From assembly GCF_002198735.1 (NCBI RefSeq), contig NZ_MWLO01000123.1, positions 151,623 through 215,622 of the forward strand: a stretch of DNA of 64,000 nt, read 5' to 3'. Positions 8,709-16,749 of the stretch are shown here, piece after piece; position 1 is the first letter of the stretch; every line of letters begins with the position of its first letter. This stretch comes from Ideonella sp. A 288 (GTDB lineage Bacteria; Pseudomonadota; Gammaproteobacteria; Burkholderiales; Burkholderiaceae_C). Below the pieces are notes generated by a model, which was not told the DNA's origin, did no database searches, and saw only the letters and a list, made by a program, of their open reading frames with translations. A program made the translations under genes and the position numbers.

Positions 8709-9280
8709 ACGACGTGATCTACGAGACGGTGGTGACGACCCTGTCGCCGGATGGGCGGCCGCACGTGGCGCCGATGGGCGTGCGCTACCGGGGCGACCAG
8801 GTCGTGCTGATGCCGTTCAAGCCATCGACCACGCACGACAACATCGTCGCCACCGGCCAAGCCGTGCTCAACCTGCTGACCGACACGCGCGTCTTCGCCG
8901 GCTGCGTGACCGGCCGTCGCGAGTGGCCCACGCTGCCTGCGCAGGCCATCCGCGGGGTGCGCCTGGCCTGCGCATTGCGGCATGTCGAGTTGACGCTGGC
9001 CGAACGCATCGACGACGTCCAGCGGCCGGTGCTGTGCATGGCGCGTGCGCACGAAGCCGTCCACGCCGATTTCCTCGGCTTCAACCGGGCCCAGGCCGCG
9101 GTCATCGAAGGCGCCGTGCTGGTCAGCCGGTTGCGCATGCTGCCGCCCGAGAAGGTCGACAGCGAGATGGCCTACCTGCAGATCGCCATCGACAAGACCG
9201 CCGGCCCCGAGGAGCGCGAGGCCTGGGGTTGGCTGCACGACGCCATCGCCCGTCACCGTGCCAGCCCACCATCCCCCTGA
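8705..9280 (+). CDS. DUF447 family protein
   Basis: This 191-residue protein has a split-barrel flavin-reductase-like fold: MNDVIYETVVTTLSPDGRPHVAPMG at the start is typical of DUF447, followed by NLLTDTRVFAGCV. Members are common in methanogens and in methylotroph H4MPT islands, and their exact reaction is not established. The fold suggests FMN binding. The gene overlaps the preceding one by ATGA and is 21 bases from the next, so it belongs to the same operon as the cofactor synthesis genes. Confidence 0.8.
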   Translation: MNDVIYETVVTTLSPDGRPHVAPMGVRYRGDQVVLMPFKPSTTHDNIVATGQAVLNLLTDTRVFAGCVTGRREWPTLPAQAIRGVRLACALRHVELTLAERIDDVQRPVLCMARAHEAVHADFLGFNRAQAAVIEGAVLVSRLRMLPPEKVDSEMAYLQIAIDKTAGPEEREAWGWLHDAIARHRASPPSP

Positions 9281-9301
9281 ACCGGAATCGGATCCCGAGC
9301 C

Positions 9302-10000
9302 ATGAAATTGCTGATCAGCGTGCGAAGCGTCGACGAGGCCCTGGTAGCCTCCAGCGGCGGCGCCGACTTCATCGACCTGAAGGAACCCGGCCAGGGCGCG
9401 CTGGGTGGCCTGCCCACGGCGACCATCCGCGAGATCGTCGGCGCATTGCGAGCGCGCGGCGTCGCCGGCGAGATCAGCGCCACGATCGGCGATGTGCCGA
9501 TGCACGAGGCGGCCCGCATCGCCGCCTGTGTGCAGGCGGTGGGCGCATGCGGTGTCGACTACGTCAAGGTGGGCATCGAGCGCCGGCCCGAGGCCCGCGC
9601 CGTGCTGGACGCCTTGGCCGACTGCGGCCGACCCGTCGTGCCGGTGTTCATCGCCGACCAGGGCCTGGACTTCGACGAGGTGGCGCGGGCCTGCACGCAG
9701 GGCTTTCCGGCCCTGATGGTCGACACGGCGGACAAGCTGTGCGGCAGCCTGTTCGACGTGCTGCCGATGGCCGACCTGCGCCGATTCGTCGACATGGTGC
9801 GCGCGAGCGGCGCTCTGGTCGGGCTGGCCGGAGCGCTTCGGCTCGCCGACGAGGCCCGGCTGAAGTCGCTGCAACCGGACTTCGCAGGGTTCCGAAGTGC
9901 CGTGTGTGCGGGCGACCGCAGTTCGACGCTCGACCCGCACCGGCTGCAGGTCCTGGCCCGGCAGATGCGGGAGCAGCCGGCCCTGGCCGTCGGCGCATGA
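9302..10000 (+). CDS. mfnB: (5-formylfuran-3-yl)methyl phosphate synthase
   Basis: This 232-residue TIM-barrel enzyme of the DUF556 family makes the furan precursor of methanofuran from two glyceraldehyde 3-phosphate molecules in archaea. The start MKLLISVRSVDEA, then ADFIDLKEPGQGALG with the catalytic-lysine segment, and later DYVKVGIE and LMVDTA, are family hallmarks. In a methylotroph the product would be the furan moiety of methylofuran, the Fhc cofactor. It is the last gene of the plus-strand operon and converges on the kinase-like gene, with only 37 bases between them. Confidence 0.9.
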   Translation: MKLLISVRSVDEALVASSGGADFIDLKEPGQGALGGLPTATIREIVGALRARGVAGEISATIGDVPMHEAARIAACVQAVGACGVDYVKVGIERRPEARAVLDALADCGRPVVPVFIADQGLDFDEVARACTQGFPALMVDTADKLCGSLFDVLPMADLRRFVDMVRASGALVGLAGALRLADEARLKSLQPDFAGFRSAVCAGDRSSTLDPHRLQVLARQMREQPALAVGA

Positions 10001-10037
10001 GCCCGCGGCGCTGGTGGGCGCCGACAGGGCAGAACCT

Positions 10038-10637
10038 TCAACCACCGATCTGACGCACCTCGCCGATCAGCATCGAGCGGATTCGGCTCAGATCGTCGTG
10101 ATGGACGATCTCGATCGGGAACGACACCCCAACCGACAGCGCCGCAAAGCGCCGGTCGAGCACGCCCGCCTCGGTCAACTGGGCCAGGCTGGCCACCGGG
10201 TCGATGGTGCACGACTTGACCACGACCAGTCGCTCGGCGTTGAGCCGCCGCGCCAGTTCCAGTGCGATGCTGTCCGAGGTGACGTCCCAGTTGGTGTTGG
10301 GGTCGGCCTGGTCGCGCTGCAGTTCGAACGGTAGCCACAACGCGGTCTGGCCGTTGTGCAGCACGCGGCGGATGTCGGCCTTGCTGCGCGTCAGTTGCAG
10401 GGCGGGGTTCAGCGCATGCACCAGGTAGGCCATCTGCGCCATCGCCAGCACCGCCATGTTGTGGGCACTGAGGTCGTTGAAATCCCAGTGCGCCTGCGCG
10501 CGCCTGGCCTCGTCGGCAAAGCCGCCGCCGCCGCACACCACGGTGACACGGCCACCCCCGCATTGCGACAGCAGATCCAGCCAGGCCGGCAGCATCGCAT
10601 GCGTGGCCAGGCTGCCGCCGATCTTGACGATCCACAT
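10038..10637 (-). CDS. Amino acid kinase family protein, probable methylofuran synthesis (MfnE-like)
   Basis: This 199-residue protein of the aspartate/glutamate/uridylate kinase superfamily begins MWIVKIGGSLA, the phosphate-binding strand of the family, and contains VVCGGGGFADEAR and NWDVTSDSIALELA. The archaeal kinase MfnE phosphorylates the aminomethylfuran phosphate in methanofuran synthesis; a similar job is likely because the gene lies between mfnB-like and mfnF-like genes. It is shorter than typical amino acid kinases, as is usual in this group. Its start overlaps the stop of the upstream minus-strand gene (TGATG). Confidence 0.75.
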   Translation of the reverse strand: MWIVKIGGSLATHAMLPAWLDLLSQCGGGRVTVVCGGGGFADEARRAQAHWDFNDLSAHNMAVLAMAQMAYLVHALNPALQLTRSKADIRRVLHNGQTALWLPFELQRDQADPNTNWDVTSDSIALELARRLNAERLVVVKSCTIDPVASLAQLTEAGVLDRRFAALSVGVSFPIEIVHHDDLSRIRSMLIGEVRQIGG

Positions 10638-11773
10638 CAGCGTTGGCCCTCATGCCGCTGGGCGGCCACCGCCACGCTGGGCGCGCAGACCTGGGCCCAG
10701 CGTTGGACAGCGTCGCGGCCACCGAACGCATCGGCCGCCACGGGCGCCACTTGCGTGCCGTAGGCGACGATGCCGGGGCGGGCCGGGCCATCGATGGCCA
10801 CCGCCATCACGTCGTGAACCAGGAAATCGCCGCAACCCGCCGAGACGATCGTGGCATCGGGCCCGAGCCCATGCTGCGCCATCACCCGCCGCACCTGGCC
10901 CGCCAGTTCGCCCACCTGGGCGCTGCGCCAAGCGCCAGCAAAGGCGCGCCAGTCTTCCGGTGACGCGTCCCGCGCATCGAGGCCGATCATCCGCGCCAGG
11001 CGCTGGCGGCTGGACGGCAGGTCCTTCGAGGCGCCGTCCGCCGCGGGGTGCTGGTCGTGCGCCGGCGCCAGTTCGCCGGTGAGCCTGTAGACGTCGGCGG
11101 TGGTGGCGAAGAACTCGTTCATGACGTTGTGCGGCACGTCCTGCCAGTCGATGCGCCGGGCCAGCGCGCACAGCGGGGTGCGCACCACGCCGTGGTACAC
11201 CAGCTCGCCGCTGGCCAGGCGCTGTGCGTCGGTGCGACAGGCGGTGGCCACCTGTCCCGCCTTAAAGGCGATCAGGTCGGTGGTGGTGCTGCCGATGTCC
11301 ACGAGCAGGCCTTCCCCTTGCCCGTGACGGAAGTGCTGCGCGCAGTGCCGTGCCGTGGCCAGCCAGTTGGCCGATGCGATCGCCTCCCAATGGGCCCGGA
11401 CCTCGTCCGGACGGCACCAGCCGGCATCGCCGGCATAGAAGCGCACCGTGCCAGGCGGGCGGTCGGGCCCGTCCTGCAATGCGTTCGACAGCGCCTCGGC
11501 GATGCGCTGCACGCCCATCTCGCGGTGCGGGAACAGGTCCACCATTTCGCCGGTCATGGTCACGGCGTGATCGGCGGCCGACAGTTCGGGCCAGCGCTGC
11601 CGCGCCGCGTCCAGCACCGGCGACAGTCGATCCAGGCCTTGCCACAACGGGCAGGCCCATTGCGCCACGTCGACCACCCGGCCTTGCCGAAGCAGGCACG
11701 CCTTGACGTGGGCGCCGCCAATGTCCCAGCCGATCACCGGCGGTGCGGTGCGGTCGGTCATCGGGCGCCCCAT
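10637..11773 (-). CDS. Hydantoinase/oxoprolinase-fold protein, MfnF-like
   Basis: This protein of up to 378 residues has an ASKHA/hydantoinase-A-type fold: GWDIGGAHVKACLL near the start, GLLVDIGSTTTDLIAF in the middle, and VSAGCGDFLV near the end, all phosphate-loop elements. It matches the group annotated as H4MPT-linked C1 transfer pathway protein; the archaeal relative MfnF joins the furan to tyramine-glutamate in methanofuran synthesis. The first ATG is at 11773 and a second in frame at 11761 is equally possible. It is divergent from the HisA-like gene, with about 110 bases between them, and is coupled to the kinase gene. Confidence 0.8.
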   Translation of the reverse strand: MGRPMTDRTAPPVIGWDIGGAHVKACLLRQGRVVDVAQWACPLWQGLDRLSPVLDAARQRWPELSAADHAVTMTGEMVDLFPHREMGVQRIAEALSNALQDGPDRPPGTVRFYAGDAGWCRPDEVRAHWEAIASANWLATARHCAQHFRHGQGEGLLVDIGSTTTDLIAFKAGQVATACRTDAQRLASGELVYHGVVRTPLCALARRIDWQDVPHNVMNEFFATTADVYRLTGELAPAHDQHPAADGASKDLPSSRQRLARMIGLDARDASPEDWRAFAGAWRSAQVGELAGQVRRVMAQHGLGPDATIVSAGCGDFLVHDVMAVAIDGPARPGIVAYGTQVAPVAADAFGGRDAVQRWAQVCAPSVAVAAQRHEGQR

Positions 11774-11880
11774 CGGCAGGGTGCCGCACGGCCGGGCCCA
11801 CCGGCAGACGTGGTCGTCATAATCCCCAAGCGCGCTCCTTCCGGACCGTCGCCATCCTCGTGCAGACCCGTGCCAACGAC

Positions 11881-12597
11881 ATGATCCTCATTCCTGTGAT
11901 TGACCTCATGCACGGTCAGGTGGTGCGTGCGGTACGCGGCAACCGTCAAAGCTATCGGCCGATCGAATCGACGCTGTGCCGGGGCAGCGTCCCCGTGGAC
12001 GTGGCCTCGGTGCTGTGCGACCACTGCGCGTCGCCGCTGCTGTACATCGCCGATCTCGATGCGCTGCTTGGCCGGGTGACCCAGGTGTCCGTGCTGCAGG
12101 ATCTGCTGCGCGCCTTGCCGGCCACCGAGATCTGGCTCGACGCCGGATTCGCCAGTGCCGAGGCGGCCAGGCGCCTGCGCGACGCCCTGGGTGCCGATGG
12201 CGCACGGGTGGTGCCGGTCTTCGCCAGCGAATCGCTCGACTCCCGCGCCGAACTGCAACGCTGCTTTGCCGACGCCGCCCATCCTGCGGGGCGCGATGGC
12301 GTGCTGTCGCTCGACCGACGCGATGGCCAGCGGCTCGACGCCGCCGGCTGCTGGGACGCGCCCGAGCTGTGGCCCGCCCGGGTGATCGTGATGACGCTCG
12401 AACGGGTCGGTTCCGACGCCGGCCCCGACCTGGACACCTTGGCCGACGTGCGCCGCAAATCCCCGGGCGTCTTCGCCATCGGGGCCGGCGGCATCCGCGA
12501 TGCGGCCGACCTCGATCGCGCGGCCCAGGCCGGTGCCGGCGCCTGGCTGGTGGCCAGCGCCTTGCACGACGGTCGGCTGGCCCGGGTGTCGGGCTGA
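11881..12597 (+). CDS. HisA/HisF-like TIM-barrel protein of the C1 island
   Basis: This 238-residue protein resembles HisA: it begins MILIPVIDLMHGQVVRA and has LYIADLDALLG, TEIWLDAGFAS and GAGGIRDAADLDRA, corresponding to the phosphate-binding strands. It lacks the histidine-operon neighbours, and similar copies occur in methanogens and in methylotroph H4MPT islands, so it probably acts in H4MPT or methylofuran synthesis rather than histidine synthesis. The substrate is unknown. The start at 11881 is set by homology to the HisA N-terminus. A 218-base gap with a sigma-54-type promoter separates it from fhcB. Confidence 0.75.
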   Translation: MILIPVIDLMHGQVVRAVRGNRQSYRPIESTLCRGSVPVDVASVLCDHCASPLLYIADLDALLGRVTQVSVLQDLLRALPATEIWLDAGFASAEAARRLRDALGADGARVVPVFASESLDSRAELQRCFADAAHPAGRDGVLSLDRRDGQRLDAAGCWDAPELWPARVIVMTLERVGSDAGPDLDTLADVRRKSPGVFAIGAGGIRDAADLDRAAQAGAGAWLVASALHDGRLARVSG

Positions 12598-12667
12598 GGC
12601 CTTCGCAGGGCAGATCGCATTCGCATGGCCCGGCGAGCATCACGATTCGTGCCATCGCCCCACAGGC

Positions 12668-12717
12668 GCCACAGCGGCAGCCGCGGGCCCTTGCTCCGCC
12701 ACTTGTGCCACAGCGGC
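12668..12717. promoter_or_regulatory. Paired 11-bp direct repeats, candidate activator sites for fhc
   Basis: GCCACAGCGGC occurs at 12668-12678 and again at 12707-12717, 39 bases apart centre to centre (close to four helical turns). They lie about 145 and 106 bases before the start point predicted for the sigma-54 promoter at 12787, which is where enhancer-binding proteins usually bind. Confidence 0.4.
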
Positions 12718-12786
12718 CGCGACACTGTGTCTCGGTTCTGGCTTCTGCGGCCCGAGTGCGCACCTCGGCCACTGGTGAGGCTGGCG

Positions 12787-12801
12787 TGGCACATCGCTTG
12801 C
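12787..12801 (+). promoter_or_regulatory. Sigma-54 (-24/-12) promoter before fhcBADC
   Basis: TGGCAC-N5-TTGC matches the consensus TGGCACR-N4-TTGC, with exactly ten bases between the invariant GG and GC. The predicted start is near 12813, only about three bases before the fhcB ATG at 12816, so the message would be almost leaderless. That closeness is unusual and is the main reason for doubt. Confidence 0.5.
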
Positions 12802-12815
12802 GTCAGGGGCCCTTC

Positions 12816-14120
12816 ATGACAGAAACCTTCGCGCTGCCGTCGGCCGGCGACAGCCCCTGGACCTGCCCCTTTTGCCCCCTGGCCTGCGACCACCTTGGTG
12901 TGGCCGTCGACACCACCTCGCAGACACTGACCCTGCAAGGCGGTGCATGCGTGCGGGCGAGTGCGGCACTGGCCCAGTTCAACGAGCGTCCTTCGGCCGC
13001 CACGCCGTCGATCGACGGCCAGCCTTGCAGCCTGGATTCGGCCCTGCAGGCGGCCGAAGGCCTGCTGCGGGCCAGCCGGCAACCGCTGTTCGGCGGCCTG
13101 GGCACCGACGTGGCCGGCGCGCGCGCGCTGTACCCGCTGGCCTGCGCCACCGGCGCCATCTGCGAGCCGCTGGGCGGCGCGGCGCTGATGCATGGCCTGA
13201 GGGCGCTGCAGGACCGAGGGCAGTTCACCGCCACGCTGTCCGAGGTGCGCACGCGGGCCGACGTGATCGTCTTCATCGGCGGCGTGCCGGCGGATGTGGC
13301 GCCGTTGATCGGGCTGCGGTGCGGCATCGGCGATGCCCAGGTGCCGCAGCGCCGCGTGGTCGTGCTCGGGCCCTCGTCGGGCTGCCAGGCCTTGCTCGAG
13401 GCCTGGGCAGGGCAGGGCGGGGTGCAGGTGGAGGCGGTCCCGTTGGATGGCGACCTGTTCGACACCGTGTCGCAACTGGCCGTGCTGGTGTCCGGACGCA
13501 GCCTGCCGGCCGCGCCGCCAGCGCTGCAGCAGTTGGCTGCCACCTTGCGGGGAGCGCGCTATGGCGTGCTCGTGGGCTCGCCGCCTCGGCTGCCGGCCAA
13601 CGGCGCACTCGTCGTCGAGGCGGTGCACCAGATCGTCGGCAGCCTCAATCGCAGCACGCGCGCTGCCGCGCTGTGGATCGGTGGCGGCAACGGCGTGGCC
13701 ACGGCGAACCAGGTGTTCGCGTGGCTGTCGGGCCTGCCGCTGCGCTCGCGGCTCGGGCCGCGCGGGCTGGAACACGAGCCGCTGCTGTTCGATGCCGGCC
13801 GGCTGCTCGCCGACGGAGCCGTCGACGCCTTGCTGTGGGTGTCCAGCTTCGACGCCACGGCCGCCCCACCGGCGAACGCCTTGCCCATGGTCGTGCTGGG
13901 TCCGCCGGGCATGGCCTCGCGCTGCCTGCGCAGCGACGGACCCACGGTGTTCATCCCGGTGACCACGCCCGGCATCGGCAGCGATGGCCACCTCTTCCGC
14001 ACCGACGGCACGGTGCTGATGCCCTTGAACCGCGTGTTCAGCGACCACCTGCCCACGGTGGCCGAGGTCGCCGGGCGCCTGATGGCGGCGATCTCCCAGG
14101 CTGAAAGGACCACGGCATGA
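12816..14120 (+). CDS. fhcB: Formyltransferase/hydrolase complex subunit B
   Basis: This 434-residue subunit corresponds to formylmethanofuran dehydrogenase subunit B (FwdB). In bacteria the Fhc complex does not oxidise the formyl group; it transfers it to methylofuran and hydrolyses it to formate. The N-terminus keeps a Cys-rich motif (CPFCPLACD, then a further Cys in GGACVRA), recalling the iron-sulfur site of the dehydrogenase. The ATG at 12816 is needed to include this motif. The stop overlaps the fhcA start (ATGA). A long frame open from 11976 is read-through of the HisA-like gene in another frame. Confidence 0.93.
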   Translation: MTETFALPSAGDSPWTCPFCPLACDHLGVAVDTTSQTLTLQGGACVRASAALAQFNERPSAATPSIDGQPCSLDSALQAAEGLLRASRQPLFGGLGTDVAGARALYPLACATGAICEPLGGAALMHGLRALQDRGQFTATLSEVRTRADVIVFIGGVPADVAPLIGLRCGIGDAQVPQRRVVVLGPSSGCQALLEAWAGQGGVQVEAVPLDGDLFDTVSQLAVLVSGRSLPAAPPALQQLAATLRGARYGVLVGSPPRLPANGALVVEAVHQIVGSLNRSTRAAALWIGGGNGVATANQVFAWLSGLPLRSRLGPRGLEHEPLLFDAGRLLADGAVDALLWVSSFDATAAPPANALPMVVLGPPGMASRCLRSDGPTVFIPVTTPGIGSDGHLFRTDGTVLMPLNRVFSDHLPTVAEVAGRLMAAISQAERTTA

Positions 14121-15814
14121 ACAGCCTCCTGCTGCGGGGCGGCCTGGTGGTCGATCCGGTCCACCATGCGACGGGCCAACGGCGGGACGTGGCCGTGCGC
14201 GACGGCCGCATCGTGGCGCCGATGGCCGGCGAGCCCTTCGACGACGAGATCGATGCCACCGGCTGTGTCGTGATGGCGGGCGGCATCGACATGCACACTC
14301 ACATCGGCGGTGGCAAGGTCAACCTGGCGCGCATGCTGATGGCCGAAGACCACCGCAGCGGCGCAAACCCGATCGCGCCGCCGGGCAATCCGCTCGAGCT
14401 GGCCTCGTGCGGCAGCTGCGCGCCGGGCACGCTGGCCACCGGTTACCGCTACGTCGAGATGGGCTACACCTCGGCGTTCGAGCCCGCGATGGTGCCCAGC
14501 AACGCCCGCCATGCGCACATGGAGATGGGCGACGTGCCCATCCTCGACCACGGCGCCTACGTGATGCTCGGCAACGACGAGCTGTTCCTGCAGCTGCTTG
14601 CCGAGGGCGGGCCCCAGGGCAGCAACTTCTCGCAGTTGCGCGACTACACCGCGTGGACCATCGGTGCCAGCAAGGCGATGGGGGTGAAGGTCGTCAACCC
14701 GGGCGGCATCTCGGCCTTCAAGTTCAACCAGCGCAAGCTCGACGTGAACGAGCCGCATGTGCACTGGCAGGTGACGCCGCGCCAGGTGGTGCACACGCTC
14801 GCGCGCGCACTGCGCGAACTGGGCGTGCCGCACCCGCTGCACATCCATGGCAGCAACCTGGGCGTGGCGGGCAACATCGAGTCCACGCTCGAGACCATCG
14901 CCGCACTCGAGGGCCTGCCGGCGCACTTCACCCACATCCAGTTCCATGCCTACGGCAAGGAGGGGCCGAAGAAGTTCTCGTCGGCTGCCGTGCAACTGGC
15001 CGAGGCGGTCAATGCGAACCCGCAGATCAGCATCGACGTCGGGCAGGTCATGTTCGGGCAGACCGTCACGGCCTCGGGCGACACGATGCGCCAGTACGCC
15101 CAATCGGGCCTGGCCAATCCGCGCAAATGGGTCGGTGCCGACATCGAGGGCATGGCCGGCTGCGGCGTGGTGCCGTTCCGCTATCGCGAGCAGAGCTTCG
15201 TGAACGCGCTGCAGTGGACCATCGGCCTCGAGGTCTTCCTGCTGGTGCGCAACCCCTGGCAGGTGGTGCTGACCACCGACCACCCGAATGGCGGCCCGTT
15301 CACCAGCTACCCGCACCTGATCAAGCTGCTGATGAACCGCGACTTCCGCAACGAGCAACTCGCCAAGCTGCACCCCGAGGTGGCGGCGAACAGCGCCCTG
15401 CGGTCGATCACGCGGGAGCTGTCGCTGGACGAGATCGCCGTGATGACCCGCGCCGCGCCGGCGCGGCTGCTGGGGCTGACCGACCGCGGCCAGCTCGGCG
15501 TCGGCGCCGCCGCCGACATCGCGGTGTACCGTGAGGATGCCGACCGCGAGGCGATGTTCCGCACCCCCGAGCACGTGTTCAAGGACGGCACCCTGGTCGC
15601 GCGCGCCGGCCGCGTCATGGCCACGCCGGTGGGCGGCACGCACTTCGTCGAGCCCGGCTTCGACCCCGCGATCGAGAAGACTCTGCGCCGCCACTGGCAG
15701 GACCATGGGGCGATCCGCTTCGACCACGTGGCCATCGGCCGCGACGAGCTGTGCCAGTGCTGCAACGGTGGTCGCCTGCTGCCGGCGGCGTGCTTCGAAG
15801 GCGCGGCAACATGA
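14117..15814 (+). CDS. fhcA: Formyltransferase/hydrolase complex subunit A (amidohydrolase)
   Basis: This 565-residue subunit is homologous to FwdA/FmdA. It has a urease-type amidohydrolase barrel that hydrolyses formylmethylofuran to formate. The metal site begins with His60 and His62 in the GGIDMHTHIGGG strand; IHGSNLG and TTDHPNGGPF supply later His/Asp ligands typical of the family. A Cys-rich tail (LCQCCNGG) ends the protein. It overlaps fhcB and fhcD by ATGA at both ends, so BADC is one transcription unit. Length fits the family. Confidence 0.95.
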   Translation: MNSLLLRGGLVVDPVHHATGQRRDVAVRDGRIVAPMAGEPFDDEIDATGCVVMAGGIDMHTHIGGGKVNLARMLMAEDHRSGANPIAPPGNPLELASCGSCAPGTLATGYRYVEMGYTSAFEPAMVPSNARHAHMEMGDVPILDHGAYVMLGNDELFLQLLAEGGPQGSNFSQLRDYTAWTIGASKAMGVKVVNPGGISAFKFNQRKLDVNEPHVHWQVTPRQVVHTLARALRELGVPHPLHIHGSNLGVAGNIESTLETIAALEGLPAHFTHIQFHAYGKEGPKKFSSAAVQLAEAVNANPQISIDVGQVMFGQTVTASGDTMRQYAQSGLANPRKWVGADIEGMAGCGVVPFRYREQSFVNALQWTIGLEVFLLVRNPWQVVLTTDHPNGGPFTSYPHLIKLLMNRDFRNEQLAKLHPEVAANSALRSITRELSLDEIAVMTRAAPARLLGLTDRGQLGVGAAADIAVYREDADREAMFRTPEHVFKDGTLVARAGRVMATPVGGTHFVEPGFDPAIEKTLRRHWQDHGAIRFDHVAIGRDELCQCCNGGRLLPAACFEGAAT

Positions 15815-16749
15815 GCGAGTCGATGGTCCCCACGCTGGTCCGCAACGGCGTGCTGGTCGACGACAGCTTCGCCGAGGCCTTTCCGATGAAGGCCACGCGA
15901 CTCGTCGTCACCGCCCACACCCTGGCCTGGGCGCGCCACGCGGCCGTGGCCGCTACCGGCTTCGCCACCTCGGTCATCGCCTGCGGCTGCGAGGCTGGCA
16001 TCGAGCGCGAACTCGAGGCCGACCAGACGCCCGACGGTCGGCCCGGCGTGAGCCTGCTCATCTTCTCGATGTCGGGCAAGGAACTCGCCAAGCAGGTGGA
16101 GCGCCGTGTCGGCCAATGCGTGCTGACCTGCCCGACCACGGCGGTGTTCGCCGGCCTGCACGAGGGCGAGGCCATCCCGCTGGGCAAGAACCTGCGCTTC
16201 TTCGGTGACGGCTGGCAGATCTCCAAGCTCATCGCCGGCGTGCGCTACTGGCGCATCCCGGTGATGGACGGCGAGTTCGTCGCCCAGGAGACCACGGCGG
16301 TGGTCAAGGGCGTGGGCGGTGGCAATCTGCTGCTGCTGTGCCGCGACACCGACAGCGCGCTCGCGGTGGCCGAGGCCGCCGTGGCGGCGATGAAGACGCT
16401 GCCGAACGTGATCATGCCTTTCCCGGGCGGCGTGGTGCGCTCGGGATCGAAGGTGGGCAGCAAGTACCTGGCGCTCGGGGCCTCGACCAACGACGCCTTC
16501 TGCCCCAGCCTGATCGGCCTGGTCGACAAGACCGAGCTGACACCCCAGACGCGCTGCGTGATGGAGATCGTGATCGACGGATTGACCGAAGCCGACGTGG
16601 GCGCCGCCATGCGCGTGGGCATGCAGGCCGGCATCGCGATCGGCGCCGCCGGGGGGCTGCTGCGCATCTCGGCCGGCAACTACGGCGGCAAGCTCGGCCC
16701 CTTCCACTTCCACTTGCGCAAGCTGCTGGGCGATGGAGGTGACGCATGA
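15811..16749 (+). CDS. fhcD: Formylmethanofuran:H4MPT formyltransferase (complex subunit D)
   Basis: This 312-residue protein is the Ftr/FhcD subunit. It moves the formyl group from 5-formyl-H4MPT to methylofuran, after which FhcA releases formate. The family pattern is clear: EAFPMKATRLVVTA near the start, VIACGCEAGIE, CPTTAVFAGL and the C-terminal GKLGPFHFHLRKLL. The start ATG at 15811 overlaps the fhcA stop, and its stop overlaps the fhcC start. It is also known as ftr. Confidence 0.95.
   Translation: MSESMVPTLVRNGVLVDDSFAEAFPMKATRLVVTAHTLAWARHAAVAATGFATSVIACGCEAGIERELEADQTPDGRPGVSLLIFSMSGKELAKQVERRVGQCVLTCPTTAVFAGLHEGEAIPLGKNLRFFGDGWQISKLIAGVRYWRIPVMDGEFVAQETTAVVKGVGGGNLLLLCRDTDSALAVAEAAVAAMKTLPNVIMPFPGGVVRSGSKVGSKYLALGASTNDAFCPSLIGLVDKTELTPQTRCVMEIVIDGLTEADVGAAMRVGMQAGIAIGAAGGLLRISAGNYGGKLGPFHFHLRKLLGDGGDA

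Noticed and set aside
10007-10022. Short hairpin between mfnB and the kinase gene
   Set aside because: Only 5 bp of stem and no T run; too weak to list as a terminator.
11881-12597. A true hisA of histidine synthesis
   Set aside because: No his genes nearby, and the neighbours are all H4MPT or methylofuran genes.
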